NCBI GenBank assembly: GCA_003427395.1
Contig: BFEA01000091.1
Location: 3,187,779-3,249,352 of the forward strand
Origin: Chara braunii
Taxonomy: Eukaryota > Streptophyta > Charophyceae > Charales > Characeae
DNA: 61,574 nucleotides
Direction of reading: 5' to 3'
This document shows, piece after piece, positions 12,500 to 24,950 of this stretch. The translations under genes were made by a program, and so were the position numbers. Every line of letters begins with the position of its first letter. The stretch's first letter is position 1. The notes under the pieces were generated by a model that had not been told where the DNA came from, searched no databases, and was given only the letters and a program-made list of their open reading frames with translations.

Positions 12500-12841
12500 G
12501 CGCACCACTACACACAAATAGTAAGACTCAGCAGCGCTCCATAAGTTATCGAGACACAGCAAGGTCTTGTTTCTTGGGTTGCAGGCGAGCTGCCTCTTCC
12601 GGGGCCAAACCCATTGGTAAGGCGCGAACAGGTCATGCACTCCAGCACAGCTTGTCACATCCGCTCGCTTCTCTCCCTCTCTACCTCACTTGACGACATA
12701 TTCAAGTATCAAGATAGACCTGACCATTAGATGACGCCAATTTCACTAGAGGCCAACCACGCACGTTTGCAACTCAGCAACTTTCTGCGTGTATCAATTG
12801 AGTAGTTTCCATACGTACAAAGATGGAAGGGAATCTTCCGC
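12500..12841. other. Spacer between the two minus-strand LTR-like repeats
   Basis: No coding region or repeat recognised. The 5' end of family 1 copy A may extend into it. Confidence 0.4.
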
Positions 12842-13330
12842 TGTCGAGCGCATCCGCTCCCACCTTTTCGCAAAAGGCGAGAGCCCTCCCGGCCATGTCA
12901 CGCAAAAGTAAAACAAAACAAAATCAAGAGACAACTTGGGAACGACACAAAAATAATCTCGCGAACCGCCAAGACGGGTGTGGTTGCATCGCTCCTTCGC
13001 CACTCTAGCCGGGTGCGCCGACCGTACATCCGCAGTCCCCTACGACAGGATAGGTTCCCGCGGGGCATAAACTTTCCTTCCCTAAGGGGCTGTCACCACC
13101 CTTAGGGGCGTATCCCTACCGAGCTACTGACCCACATGCGGAAGCTTTCAAATGCAATTGCAAAGGTGGATCAGCCGAGGGCATTTGCTCATTCGCTGTA
13201 GTATAGATACGTTTGGTTAACGTCAAGTGGACTCGAGTGACATCCGTTCCTTAGGGCGCTGATCTCCTAAGTACGAAGCGTACGTCGGTCGACTAGAACA
13301 ATTTCAACCAAGCGTGAAACCTCATTTCAT
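12842..13330 (-). repeat. Shared 3'-terminal LTR module, copy 2
   Basis: Minus-strand copy of the approximately 400-bp module described at 8127-8530. It is closest to 43960-44438, sharing an extra AAAAG..CGAGAGCCCTCC segment near the end. The terminus reads GCGCTCGACA. Confidence 0.7.
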
Positions 13331-13450
13331 CATAGTGCCTTTAGACACACAGTCAAAAAAAGTAATAATAACTATACATAATTACATCAAAAGGATTCAA
13401 ATGTAGTCGATAGAAAGGTATATCCAATGAGAAATAATAACTAAAAAACT

Positions 13451-13854
13451 ATGTTACCAGTTATCTGATGGCAGGACGTCCTGGCCGGACAGTCAAGGGG
13501 GTCCCAGGCAGGACGTCCTGGCCGGACAGTCAAGGAGGTCCCAGACGTCCGGGCCCGGACAGCTCCATTTTTAGCAATTAAATGCACGAAGAAAATGAAA
13601 AAAAATTGGGGGTGCCTTTATTTATTTATTTTTTTAAATTGACAACTAATTTCGATATTATCCCAAGGCAAAAGTTGTTCAGTTTATGTTTCTACATAAC
13701 ATAGTTTGTTTTTCATATTTTTTGGAGTTTTTTTTTTTTTTTTTTTTTTTTCGTTCGGGGTCGGACAGTCTGCTAGGGGAGGATGTCCGACCTGTTGTCC
13801 AAGCGGACAATCCCGGACGGTCAGGGGGGTCCCGGACGTCCTATCAGGTAACCT
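13451..13854. mobile_element. 404-bp MITE, Mutator-like by target duplication
   Basis: The ends are inverted: GTTACC..CTGAT..GGACGTCC on the left, and GGACGTCC..ATCAGGTAAC on the right. Flanking sequences AACTAAAAAACT (13439-13450) and AGCTAAAAAAAC (13855-13866) form an imperfect target-site duplication of about 10 bp. The related family 2 copy at about 43825-43860 lacks the element, giving an empty site. The left part has two direct copies (about 13470-13506 and 13507-13541) of a 35-bp unit with the palindrome GGACGTCC, plus a partial third. A T run lies at 13729-13751. There is no transposase. Confidence 0.75.
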
Positions 13855-16180
13855 AGCTAAAAAAACATCAAATCATCCTATGAAACATCTAATAAAACAA
13901 TATCAAAATAAACCCCGACCACCTCGGGTCGAACTCCACAAAACAATCATACAACTGTCAATGAGGAGTTGGCTTCCGACAATAACATAGACGCAGCCGA
14001 CAACGTAGTCGGACTGCCTCGGTTTTGACTTGATGAGACACTCCACCAAAGTCATTCATTTCATTTTACCGCTGACTTAAAATTATGCACACACACACAC
14101 ACCCGTCTCCACTCATTCTCAATCTTTTTGGATGACATGTTGCTTTGCAAATGAATCTCAATCAGGTGCATTGCTTGAAGCGTTGCATGTCTTTCCCTCT
14201 ATGAAGTGGTCTGGGGTACTCCTCCTCCTCGTCCGAGCACAAGACTCAGATCTCAGAAGTTTGATCGTCTCCAGCGAATCGGCAGAGTACCCCCCGCAAA
14301 ACGGTCCACTCTGGGTCGATAACAGGGCCGACTCCTGAAGCAACGAACCCCCGTCCCTGATGCTTCGTAGAGAAAGATAATACGTCCACAACGAGTAATT
14401 TTCGGTTATTCTCATTTCTCATAAGTCTAGGGTAACTTAAACGAAGAAAGTCGGCGGAGATAAAGAATGAGAATCATTTGGACAGGTATAGATAGATAAG
14501 GTCATTCTGGATATAAAAGATCAATCCTCGGGAAAATAATAAGTTATTTTGATCTTATCTGCTTTATTTCAATCAAATTTGTTTTAAGGTGCATACAAAA
14601 TTAACGTTTTTCAAAGCAACGAATCCCTTTTGACATTCTGGCAGGTAAAAAATAAAATAACACAATCCTTTTCCTTTTCTCCAATAGGCAAAATAAATAT
14701 TTTTTTCAATTATCTTTCTACCTACCTGTGCAACACGTGAAGAAAACAAATTCAAAATGAAACAGTACAATCTCGTACACGAGTCAGACCTTTCCATTCA
14801 CATGCATGACTCGCACAACTTTCCTCTCCCTTTTTTCTTGAACATCCAAAACAAACAAGGTCAAGCAAAGTGTGGGCTCACACAGATGTGAAGGGAAGTT
14901 TGAGTCAATCAACTGACTGACCTTGAGTGAAGTTTAATCCGGCTCACTCAAGAAAGCTTGAGTAATATTTTCAATCAAAAGAAAATGATCGCTGCTGAAT
15001 ATGAAAATATGCGGCTCACATGAAATCCAAGGCTCACAACTCCACAGGTTGTGGCCTTTCTCATGAGCCACAGTCCACGTCTTTCACCAACTGTCCGAAT
15101 GAGCAGAGGCTGAACCACAAAAAAAATTGAAGCGAGATAATCCTCCAGGAGGGTGTTCTCACAATCGAGTTCCACATGGTCCCATTGTTCCAGACAATCC
15201 CAATGCAGTCCCAATTACAGTTCCAACGGCACCACGTCCCTGAGGATCTGTCCCAAACCAACTCGCAAGTTACACCGCCTCTCACCACGTCCGCTCTCAA
15301 TAACCACACCAACAAGTTTGTCCCGATCTCAAATCAGTCTCACCTGGTCCCAGAATGGTCATACGTGGTCCTACGTTACCACCAAAGCACCGTATGGTCC
15401 CAAACTCAAAATCCGCCAGCACGCCGCAAAAAAATAATGGTGACCCTGGTTGAAAACTGCATGTGCCGTGTGCCCAGTAATCATTGTTGTGTGCACTCAC
15501 TCTGCACTTTTTTTCATGCCGCCGGCCCACGCACCACTACCGCACAAACCCAATCATGCACATATGCCCATATGCCCACACTACCGTTGAATCATAAAAG
15601 AATAATCCGCACACATGAAAAATTAAAAGCGGAATCGTCGCTTGCCATCGTGCCAGAAAATTGACAGTAGTTTTCAATCGAAGTGCCACTGTCGTGCCAA
15701 AAATTTGGCAGCATAACCTCAAAAAAAAAAAAACGTCGTGCCATGCCGCCGAATGGACAGCACCTCCCCTTAGGGAGACCTTGATGCCGCCACGCCGTCA
15801 ATTCAGTAGCACCTCACCACCGGAGTGCCGTTGCCGCTGTGCCGAAACAAATTGGCAGCATTTCCCCACCGAAGTGTTGTTGCTGCCTTGCCAAAAAATT
15901 GGCAGCACTTCCCCACTGAAAGTGCTGATGTCGCTGCCTTACGGCCGCAGCAACTGCTTACACACACAGCTCACGTACCAGGGCGGGGCAAAAAGTTCCC
16001 CGCCCTCGACTATGGTTGCCTCCCTTCTCCTTCTCCAACTCTCTGCAGACCTCCACTCTCCACCAGCCTCTCTTCCTCCTCTCCCGCAACACCGCCCCAC
16101 ATTAGCAGCCAGGCAACATTCACTCAAGTGAATGGCCCAGCGGCACTGCCACAAGTGTGAGGCTGTTGGGTGGAGTGCTG

Positions 16181-16191
16181 GCTTTTATAGC
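16181..16191 (-). promoter_or_regulatory. TATA box, inferred family 2 LTR promoter
   Basis: On the minus strand the sequence reads GCTATAAAAGC, a strong plant TATA box. It lies just upstream of the family 2 repeat body, which runs toward lower coordinates. Transcription would start around 16150. Confidence 0.5.
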
Positions 16192-16340
16192 TAGTTGAAG
16201 GCATGTGGGCAAATGTCTTACCCACATCCAAGCAAAATTCGTCAGTGCTCCTGACCCTCGATTTAAATCGACGGTCAAGAGCTCGATGCCTTGGTTTTCC
16301 CTTAGGAGAACCAGGGTCATCAACTCCTAGAAGCACCTGG

Positions 16341-17640
16341 TCATTTCCTCAGGCTAGGTGCTCCTTGGAATGGTTTACCCAGCCAGACTGTAACCTGTTC
16401 AAAAAAACGAACAGGCACAATCTCATCAACCCCTAAAACATTCAGGGGTTGCACCTGACGTGCGGCGGCGACCATATTCGTGGCCGTTACTTTTTTTTTC
16501 CCCCTTCATTTTCTTTCTTTCTTTCTTCTTTTTCTCTTTTTCGTACCTTATTCCCCACTTCATTTCCCTGTCCAAGGGGCAACCCGCCGTTCAAAACCAA
16601 CGGTCGCCCCCTCCTTTTAGTCATTTTACGAAGTCGAACTAGAGTCAACTTATCAGAGGCTTCCTTCCCCTGTATGTGCCTGTATCAGGCACAGTAAGTG
16701 TGCCTGAATCAGGCGCAGTTGGCTAAAGCCAACTCTAAAGGATAAAAAAGCAACATCGCTCTAATCGCTTGGCTGCCATAAGCCGCGGTGGTTACTTTTC
16801 TGGCTCCTCTAGCTTCAAGTCCTAAAACGCTGAAGGAACAAACAGGCGCCCGCACCCGGACGCCAACAGCGCCAGGTTCGGGTGCGTTGTTGATCACTGC
16901 AGCCTGTTTTCTAAAACGAACGGGTGCAACGATAAGACTCGTACTACGACAGTTCAGGGAGGGGAATCTAAAAAGAATAAAAATCTTAGAAAAAGAAGGA
17001 CAAAAAAAAAAAAAAAAGTACCTTGCAGCCGAAAAACGGTCGCCCGTTATGGACGGGTACCTTCAAATGTCCATCGGGAACTATAAGTCCCCATCAATTC
17101 ATAATGCGTCACATGGCGCTTGATTTTTTTCACTCCTTTTTTTTTCTTTTTTTTTTCCCTATGGCTCGCCCTGCTAAAGTTGGCGCCCCGCTACCTAACC
17201 CGTTGGAACTCACCCTGGCGGCCCGCAAGGCACCCTGTTAATTGCGCGTCCGACATCGGGCTCCGACGCGGAGTTAAATCTCACAACCCAAACAAATTAG
17301 TAACCCTTCTCTCCCACATCGCGTCCTATACCCGGCGTGTCCATTCTTTTTAGCCCACTTAGGCCCTAAATCGTGCGGTTGCTAAGCCGCTCAACATTAT
17401 TTTGGACAGAATAGGCCTAACTTTAGTATTTCCATGTCCATGCTCTTCTGCGGGTTGGACAAAACGAAGCATTGCCAGTTACTGTCGTTACTCTCGGACA
17501 CCACAGACATCCGAACTAAAGTTTGAAAATTTTTAGTCTCTCAATCACAGGTCAGGTCTGAATAAACTTTTGGCAACGTCAGTCTCATCAAGTCCCTCAA
17601 CTCAACAAAAGAATCAGACAGCATCTGACGTTTAGAAACC
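16341..17640. other. No gene recognised
   Basis: No credible coding region. A paired motif TGCCTG.ATCAGGC occurs twice at 16677-16718 and could form two small stem-loops. Runs of A (16998-17017) and T (17124-17157) are present. Confidence 0.45.
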
Positions 17641-19660
17641 CCGGCAAAGACCCTTGTTAGGGTATTTGCCCCGACACCGTAATACACAGGAAAGTGCACT
17701 GGGAAGAAACCTAAGTGAATGCAAGACGGCTACGATCCCGTGAGATCAATAACGGATGGCCAAACGCATGACACGAGGACTCAAGAGGCGGTACTACAGA
17801 GGAGAAAACTACAAAAAAACAACAACGAAATCCACGACTATCGGTTTCGCTCCTCTACCCCGTAGCGAAAGTGAATCTCCTCGGAGGAGAAGACAAGTAC
17901 GTATTTCTCCTCTTCCCTCTCCTTCCACTCTCCACCTTCGCCCCTCGTACTACCCGTCCCTTGCATCTGCTCGGGAGTATGATTAGATTCAGACGAATGA
18001 ACTCGTAGGAACTAAAACATCTATAATGACAAAAATCGTAACAACGAACATCGTGGAGGCGGAATGTCGGGAAGGGATAAACGCAGCGCCCTGCTTCTCT
18101 TAATACTTTTTAAGGGGAATGAATCTCGCCCTATGATGTGGGTAGATACAGCGTATGGGTAAGTACTTCATCTCACTTCTATGTCTCCCCCCTTCGTGCA
18201 ATCCTTGCTACCCATCCTACCCGGATCACTTACTAAGCCCACCATCTAACACGACCAACTGACTCGCCATGTCTAAAACTACGAATTTAACTCCTTCTCT
18301 CGCTTGTTTTCGCTGAGGAACGAGCGAGATTTTTCAACTTTCACCTTCTGCCATAGTCCCTTCTCCGTCGCTCTCGCGCACTGCTATCTTCTCCTAACTC
18401 CTCCCTTATTAACTCTTCTCTAAATCTGACATCATTATTTGATTCACCCATACCAACAACCCTTGTATAAGTTCGTTCCTTTCTGAAATTCGACTAAAAA
18501 CGAGCGAGATACACTCGTCCTTCCCCTTCTTCCTCTTCGCTTTCGCCATCTCGGCACACTAACGTTTCTTCCTCGCCCACTATCTACTGATCCACTATCA
18601 AAACTAACCCCGGCATTCAATTCGCAGCCATCAAAAACCTCTATGTAGTATCTTTTCGCGCCTGATTCTGCTAAGAATGGAGCGAACTATCAGCTTTCTT
18701 CCTTGCCCGCCATGTTTCTCCACAACTTCTTTGAATGAATCCGGTGTGGAAACGCGCCCTGATTCATTTCCTCTTTCGCTACCTCTTTCGCCCCTCCCTG
18801 CTACTAACACAGTACCTGCCGTAGCGGCCCCACAACGCCCAACGCAGTCTGATCAAGTTATCACGGACGATATTCCAAAAGAGGTCGATTACCCGACGAC
18901 TCGATTAGTCTTTTGCCCTTCTACCCTGTCCGACGAGCGGTGTGTCCAGCAGGTACCGCTGCCGCCCCGCCACAGTCTCTTCCTGCCCACTTCACTCCGA
19001 CAGAACCCGTCACCACCTCGAGCCAGCACCGACCAAACTCCCACTCAGATAGCTGGCCGCGGGACTGAGGGCGCGACCCGCTGTAAGGCCTATGCGTGGG
19101 TCTTGGTGAACTGGGCCCGGTACGACCGTCGGCGGTAGTAGCAAATATTCAAATGAGAATTTTGAAAATCAAAGTGGAGAAGGGTTCCCCACGACCCGCA
19201 GCTGGTCGCGGCACCGCTGCGGTCTCCCAACAACGCCCCGGACCGCTTCGCTCTACTGCGTCGGGCACGATCCACCATCTACCGGGTTTCAACAGCATAC
19301 TCACACTCAAACCTCTCACAGTAGATCGTGGTTGGTGGACAATGCATCCGCAGAAGGGTTCCCGACACTCAAACTTCCTCCTCCGCGTCGTAGGTCAAAT
19401 CGCCTACCTGCTCGCGAGTACTTTGAACTCCTCGATGACAGGATAGAGGAATTTCATTAGCATCTCGAATACGCAGGAGCCCGTAGGTCAACCAAAGGAG
19501 GCTCACGCTCACAGTCCTTGACTGTCGTTACGGCCTCTAGATCCAACGTCACGTCCGAGTCAAATAACGCTGGAGCATAAAAGGATAATAATAATACGAC
19601 AATAAATAATAAGATATCAAGAAATTTTTAATCGTCAGAATATGACAAAAAACGTTAGCA
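17641..19660 (+). other. Unassigned region with a Pro/Ser/Arg-rich open frame (18677-19138)
   Basis: A 153-codon frame at 18677-19138 is rich in Pro, Ser, Thr and Arg. From about 19140 to 19570 another plus frame reads as plausible protein but has a stop near 19459. I recognise no domain. It could be the disordered N-terminus of a decayed gag, since it lies in repeat-rich DNA, but nothing proves this. The phrase TTGTTAGGGTATTTGCC..CGACACCG at about 17652-17683 is related to one at 20220-20262, an arm of the nearby inverted repeat. Confidence 0.2.
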
Positions 19661-19664
19661 TCGT

Positions 19665-20262
19665 TCTAACGTCGTCGACGGCAAAACCAAGGGGGATAGT
19701 TTCGTCGAGCCCTCAACCCCTCAGTCCCTTCGCGCTACCGTGATATCCCCACATCGTCGCCGCTCGATCTCGATCCATGAATCTCTTTGATGAAAATCCG
19801 ACACTGTAACCGTTAGTGCTAGGCCCAAGGCTGGGTCTAACTCTACCGGCATCTAAATAAACCGATACTGCACGACACGTGGACCTACTGAAAACATTTC
19901 AAAAAGCCACCTTATTGTCAATGTCGTTTTCCTCACGTACACATACGGCATAAATAAGCACACCAATCAGGAGACAAAATCTTTTTAATCCCAAATTAAT
20001 CAGAAATAAAAATTAGGCCGGCAATTACATCGGCCTCACCATCATCAATAAGTAGAGAGATTACATGCGCCTTAAACCTGCTCGCCCACACACTCTTTAC
20101 TCTAGTCAACCACCCAGTCGGCGTAAATCACAAACACAGTCGCGCCTCACGAGGTATACTTAAACTAAAACCAAACTTACTTTTTGTTGCTTGCAAAAAA
20201 AAATACGGCGGATACCTTTGTAAGGGTATTCACACCGACACCGGGAAGAGGGTGCACTTGCG
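19665..20262 (+). repeat. Left arm of a large imperfect inverted repeat
   Basis: Read against the reverse complement of 20790-21430, the order of matching blocks is preserved: GGCAAAACCAAGG, CCTCAACCCCTC, CGATCTCGATCC, TAGGCCCAAGG, GTCAACCACCCAGTCG / GTCAACCACTCAATCATCG, TTTTTGTTGCTTGCAAAAA / TTTTTTGCCGCTTACAAAAA, and GGCGGATACCTTTGTAAGGG. The copies are diverged and no coding is seen. Confidence 0.65.
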
Positions 20263-20789
20263 AGAGGAGGAAAGAGGGTGCACATGTGGGGGAGGAGGAT
20301 ATGAGTAAGTGGAGAAAAAAAACTTTCTTGGTGTTTGTTGGGAGTCTGCATTAGCGATGTCATCACGTACATTGGTCTTGAGCAGGAAGTGACTCATGTT
20401 GCATATACGTAGTGGTAGGCTAGATAGTTGCTAAGTAGGACAGGCAGGGTGCCAATCAAGAAGGGTGGCATTGGATATTATGTTAGTGGTCGCGAGAGAG
20501 GGTTAACATTGACATTTAAGTTTATTGTATTGCTTTTATTTGGTTTGTATCTCGGTGCATTGTACGTTGTGCTTGTTACACGACTATTTGAATATCATAG
20601 TGATACTGCAGTCTGGTGTTCTGTCTATCGCTCTTGCTCATTTTCCTTGCATTGCGGATTCCATAGTGAATTTTGTGGTCGCCCTCAGATAAAAGATGTT
20701 TGGTTTGCAATTTTGCATGACATAAATTATTTTTTATATATATTTTTTTCACCCTGGGATTGCCTAGGGCCTTGACCTGGACTTTGGTC
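20263..20789. other. Spacer between inverted-repeat arms
   Basis: About 530 bp separate the arms. A 115-codon plus frame (20428-20775) with hydrophobic stretches spans it, but I recognise no family and do not call it a gene. Confidence 0.4.
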
Positions 20790-21430
20790 GGGCCACCCAG
20801 TGTCGATGCAAATCCCCTTACAAGTGTATCCGCCCTGGTTTTTGTAAGCGGCAAAAAATAAGTTCAATTCAAGATTTGAGTACCCCGCACGAGTCACGGT
20901 TGTGTTTCGTTTACGATGATTGAGTGGTTGACCAAAAATAGAGTTTGTATGAGCGCGCAGTTTTGAGGTGCGCGTGATATGTCTTGTTGATATTATAGAG
21001 TATGCGTTTCTGTCGGCCAATTTTTTATTCAGACTAGGAAGAACTTTTCTTTCTGATTAAGTGACCATGGGGCGTGTGCGCTCATGTGAGGACAAAGTCG
21101 ACAACTGCACAGTCTTGTGTTGTAAGTGGGGTGAATGTAAGGGCAAAAGTGTGAAAACAAGCGACCGCGCGGTAGGCGCAGGGCTTGATGGCTGTGGATT
21201 TAGCCAGTAGGCCGAGAAAGTGGTCTTAGAGTGTTTAGCGGATGCACTCGCACAGTGGTACCCGTTATATGGATTACCGCTAATACTAAACTCAACCTTG
21301 GGCCTAACACTATTGATTACGATGGCAAACTTTCACCAGAGAGATTTCGGGATCGAGACCAACGAGTGGCGACGCAGGAGTATCAGAGCAGTTTGAAGAA
21401 ACCGAGGGGTTGAGGGTCCCGTGAGACTAT
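20790..21430 (-). repeat. Right arm of the large imperfect inverted repeat
   Basis: It is the inverse of 19665-20262 (see that entry). The arms plus spacer total about 1.75 kb. Either a pair of head-to-head transposon copies or an inverted duplication would explain it. Confidence 0.65.
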
Positions 21431-23210
21431 CCGCCTTGGTTTTGTCGTCGGTGCTGACAACGGGTCCGATTAGTGAGACTAAGGAGGTGTCGTTGTTCTC
21501 CCCCTCTCCCGGCTACGGGCCCGATTGGTAGGACCGACGGGGTGCCGACATTCCCCTCCTACCCTTAAGTACCATTTTTCTTTTGTTATGTTTAATTCCT
21601 AGTACACGTCCCGAAATCAACGGGTCTGGTTCAATTGGTATACCAATAAACCGTCGGAGTACAGATCCGAGTTCAAATTTAAACGTAATTAGACGAGAAA
21701 ACAAACTTATTTTGAATTGCCTAAGGCCCCCAGGTCAACGGTGGGCCAAAGGCCCACAGGCTGAGTCCTTTGGGGCATCCGTTAAAATTGGCACAATACA
21801 GAGAAGATTAGTTTGGTCCCTGCTCCTCGATCCAAGATGCAGTCCCTCGTGGCCTATCCGATCCCATCAAAGGATGTTGTCAGATGAGGAGTTTGGTTGG
21901 GGTCGCGCGTCTGTTCGAAGGTAACGCAAGTATCATAAAAAGAGTTCGACAAGAACATAAATCTCGTATAGAACAAAAGAGCAAAAGGGAAAAAACTAAT
22001 CTGATTTTGAAATGATTTTCCTCGGCATCTCGCGACTCCTCCTCCATAATTGTCATCGCCTCCGTTATTGCGCACATCGCCATGGCAACCACCTGCATGT
22101 GGGTACTGTTTTTTTTATGCGGGAGGGCGTGCTCATCGTAGGAGCCCGTCGTCACTTTCGTGTTGATCGACCAGTGGCTTCGTGGGTGACCATCTCGGCC
22201 CTTACGTTGTTTCTTGCAGGGGTCATGAATCTCACAATGTTTAAGGGGAAGATTCGTTCTCACTTTACACGTTGTTGGGCGATTAAGCGTGGTTGACTTC
22301 CCAACGGTCGTCGCGGTGACCCAGGAAGGTCGCGTTGTTGATGCGTTCGTCTATGCGTAAGAAGGTGTTGGTCAACGTCGTGGTTATCTTCGGCGGCCCC
22401 GTGGAGATCCCAACTTTCTTCGTGGAGGCTGCACACGAGAGTGGCTATGGATACTGGTCACCTACTTAAACAAAGGAGTAAGGAGGTAGAAAGGGAATAG
22501 GGAAAAATGAGCGATTGAACCTAGACATTGGGAGTGGCGACATGCATAGGAAATAGGAAAATGATGATAACATATAAATTAATTTGTAGCGCATCCTTTC
22601 AATTTTGTAATGGGAGAGGTCACTTACCTTTTTAATGTATCTTTTCGTGGTCTAGCGGACAATTCATTCCGAGTTTGCTCATACCATCGCTGGAAGTAGC
22701 GTAAGGGCAGCGCGAGGTCACGGTTGAAGACGTACCTTTCGGCAGTGTGTGCTCATCCTATCGATGGAGGTAGGATGAGTCCAGCGCAGGGTTGGAGACT
22801 TACCTGTTGGCCGGTGCGTTGCTCATTCTATCGAGGGAAGTAACCTCCCTCGATCTCCCTTCGTGCATGGCTGGAGAGTAGCGTATATGTCCGTGATCTA
22901 GGGGAAGATTCATTATGATTTCGTACGTGTGGTGGTGAGAAGTCACGCAATTGCTCGTAATGGTCAAGCTATTTCGTGGTGGTCGTCAACTCCATGGTGT
23001 TTATCTTCACTTTCATCGGCTAACAACCGAACCTTTAGGACCTCGACCTTCCACCATTACTGATGGGGTAAGACTAAATTTCACGAAGCGAAAATTGTTG
23101 TATTCGAATATAACCTTTTTTTTTCCCCGAAGGTCAACGGCTGCTCCGTTCTTGCCCTGGTGAACGGGACAGGCCCGTGCAAGTCCGTAATCAAAGATCA
23201 CTGTCCGTAT
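21431..23210. other. No gene; degenerate repeat near 22678-22900
   Basis: Open frames are short and unrecognised. A motif like GCTCAT.CTATCGA.GGAAGTA recurs near 22678, 22750 and 22830, a degenerate tandem unit of about 77 bp. No domain is visible. Confidence 0.45.
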
Positions 23211-23478
<268 letters not shown>

Positions 23479-23846
23479 GGCGCTTCTGACCGCCAAGAAT
23501 GTGGCGGGCCAAGAAAGTGGCGCGGCCAAGAAAGTGGAAAAATAAGAAAGCCACTCACCAAAGTCTCGCTACACTACCGTGGTCATCGAGACAAAAAAAA
23601 AATGGTTTGTATTTGTCCACGTTCTAGTGGAAGATTCATTCACGTTTTTCACATTTGTTGAGGAGTGGAGCAAGGACCCAAGTAGAGGAAAGGAATGAAA
23701 CTCAACCCTGAACATGGAAAGGTACGTCGCTACTTTACTTTTATTTTTTTGTCAAGGCTCTAAGGCCCCTAGCCGTGGTCCAGAATTGAGCCTACTCAGC
23801 CTGGACCCGACCCCCTTGTGCAGGCAAAGTTGATCTCGCTCACTCA

Positions 23847-23926
23847 AACATAATGCATATGCATCGTAAACGAATACAACGCACAATATGCGTTGTATTC
23901 GTTTACACCACATATGCTTTATGTTC
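23847..23926. repeat. Near-perfect palindrome (cruciform-forming)
   Basis: An 18-bp arm GTAAACGAATACAACGCA (23866-23883) is followed by a 5-nt loop CAATA and its exact reverse complement (23889-23906). Imperfect pairing continues outward through CATATGC-type words for about 20 bp on each side. No gene is attached. Confidence 0.85.
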
Positions 23927-23929
23927 GAG

Positions 23930-24950
23930 GGAAGACGGTAGGCATAACTGAGGTAGTATTCATCGTTGTCATGGTCGTGTTGCGGCCTATCGAAATCAGC
24001 TTCGTTTCCAAAGCATTGAGTGTCGAGATCAAGGCATTGCTTCCCATATCGAATCGATAGTGATCCTTGCCTGATTACTTTGGTGGTCCTCTTCCTGGTT
24101 CAACAGTTTCTGGCGATACCTGTAGTGGACGTGCTACTGCATGCGATAATGTATTTGTTGTTGTCTTCATATTCATGGCCCAACAACTGGTTGTCGTCAT
24201 CGTTAGCGTGGTACTAATCATCTTTACGCATTGCACTTGCCAAGTTGAGGTAGTTGATCATCGTTTATCAGAAGGTGCATTTGAAAGAATGCGTGCATCT
24301 CCCTATGTCTTAGTGAAAGATTCGTTCTTTATTTGTCCGGACGTGGGTGGCAATTGGCAGTAAGGATTGTGCAACAGCAAATGGTCTAAGCAACACTTCA
24401 TTACTCCAAGATCTAACACAAGTTTCGGTACCACTCTGCAGCCTAGGAGAGTGCGATAACAACATTGTCTGGGGAGCTTTGCCGAGATACCATATTTGTT
24501 ATAAGATAATACAAGTACCCTAGGATAATCTCAACGAGAACTGAAGTGTCGTGCGAGGCAGAAAGGCATAAAGCTCAATCGATATGATTCTCGATACGAA
24601 TACAAGTTGTGGAAGTACGTGTCTGGTTTGGGTGGTGGGTTATAAGGTTGACATATGTTTGTGCTTGAGTTGCTGTTATGAACGACCATCGTGCCTTGCC
24701 AAAAGGGTCATGAATAAGGTCACTGGGTGATCGTTATATGAGTTATGGACATTGTCGCTCACAATGGTCGTGGTGGCAAGGTTATGTTCTTGTCGGTAAC
24801 TAGACCCGCTGCTATTGCGAACTCGGTGGTTTCACAGTTGTTCAATTGCGAGTTACTGTCGATGCGCATTGAAGGACAGACTACTGTTGTTGGTAAGTTG
24901 CGGTTATTAGTCGCTGGGTCCGTTGAACTTGTAATTGCTGAGATTGCGAC
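23930..24950. other. No gene recognised
   Basis: Several short plus frames (for example 24067-24363) contain hydrophobic stretches but match no family I know. No repeat is recognised. Confidence 0.4.

Larger units (their letters stand above)
8127..12500 (-). mobile_element. Family 1 giant LTR-like repeat, copy A
   Basis: This minus-strand repeat of about 4.4 kb is homologous, in inverse orientation, to 24950-28989 and to the 3' half (29690-32004). Shared landmarks in minus-strand order are: the GGCCAAAACGCAATGG phrase near 12260; the block at 12000-12140 containing GCGGTCCTACG; the hairpin array; the AAATTTCGGCAGCGCTTCC repeats; the TTATTAAATGGTCATTTA-type block near 9440; the GGTTTGACTTTGAC block near 9010; and the GC-rich terminal module. 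There is no open frame of useful length. A candidate PBS follows its 3' end, so I infer a 5' LTR. The 5' boundary near 12500 is approximate. Confidence 0.6.
12842..16340 (-). mobile_element. Family 2 LTR-like repeat, copy 1 (MITE-bearing)
   Basis: On the minus strand this matches 41770-44438 (+). Blocks near 15845-15880, 14830-14960 (TCACATCTGTGTGA..CTTTGCTTGACCTTGTTT), 14450-14540 (GAGGATTGA..ATGACCTTATCTA..TACCTGTCCAAATGATTCT) and 13340-14010 pair with 42075-42100, 42790-42880, 43185-43250 and 43690-43960. It ends in the shared module with GCTCGACA at 12842. A TATA motif near its inferred 5' end supports an LTR promoter. It lacks a following PBS, so it is a 3' LTR or a solo LTR. It is interrupted by the MITE at 13451-13854. 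Confidence 0.65.
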
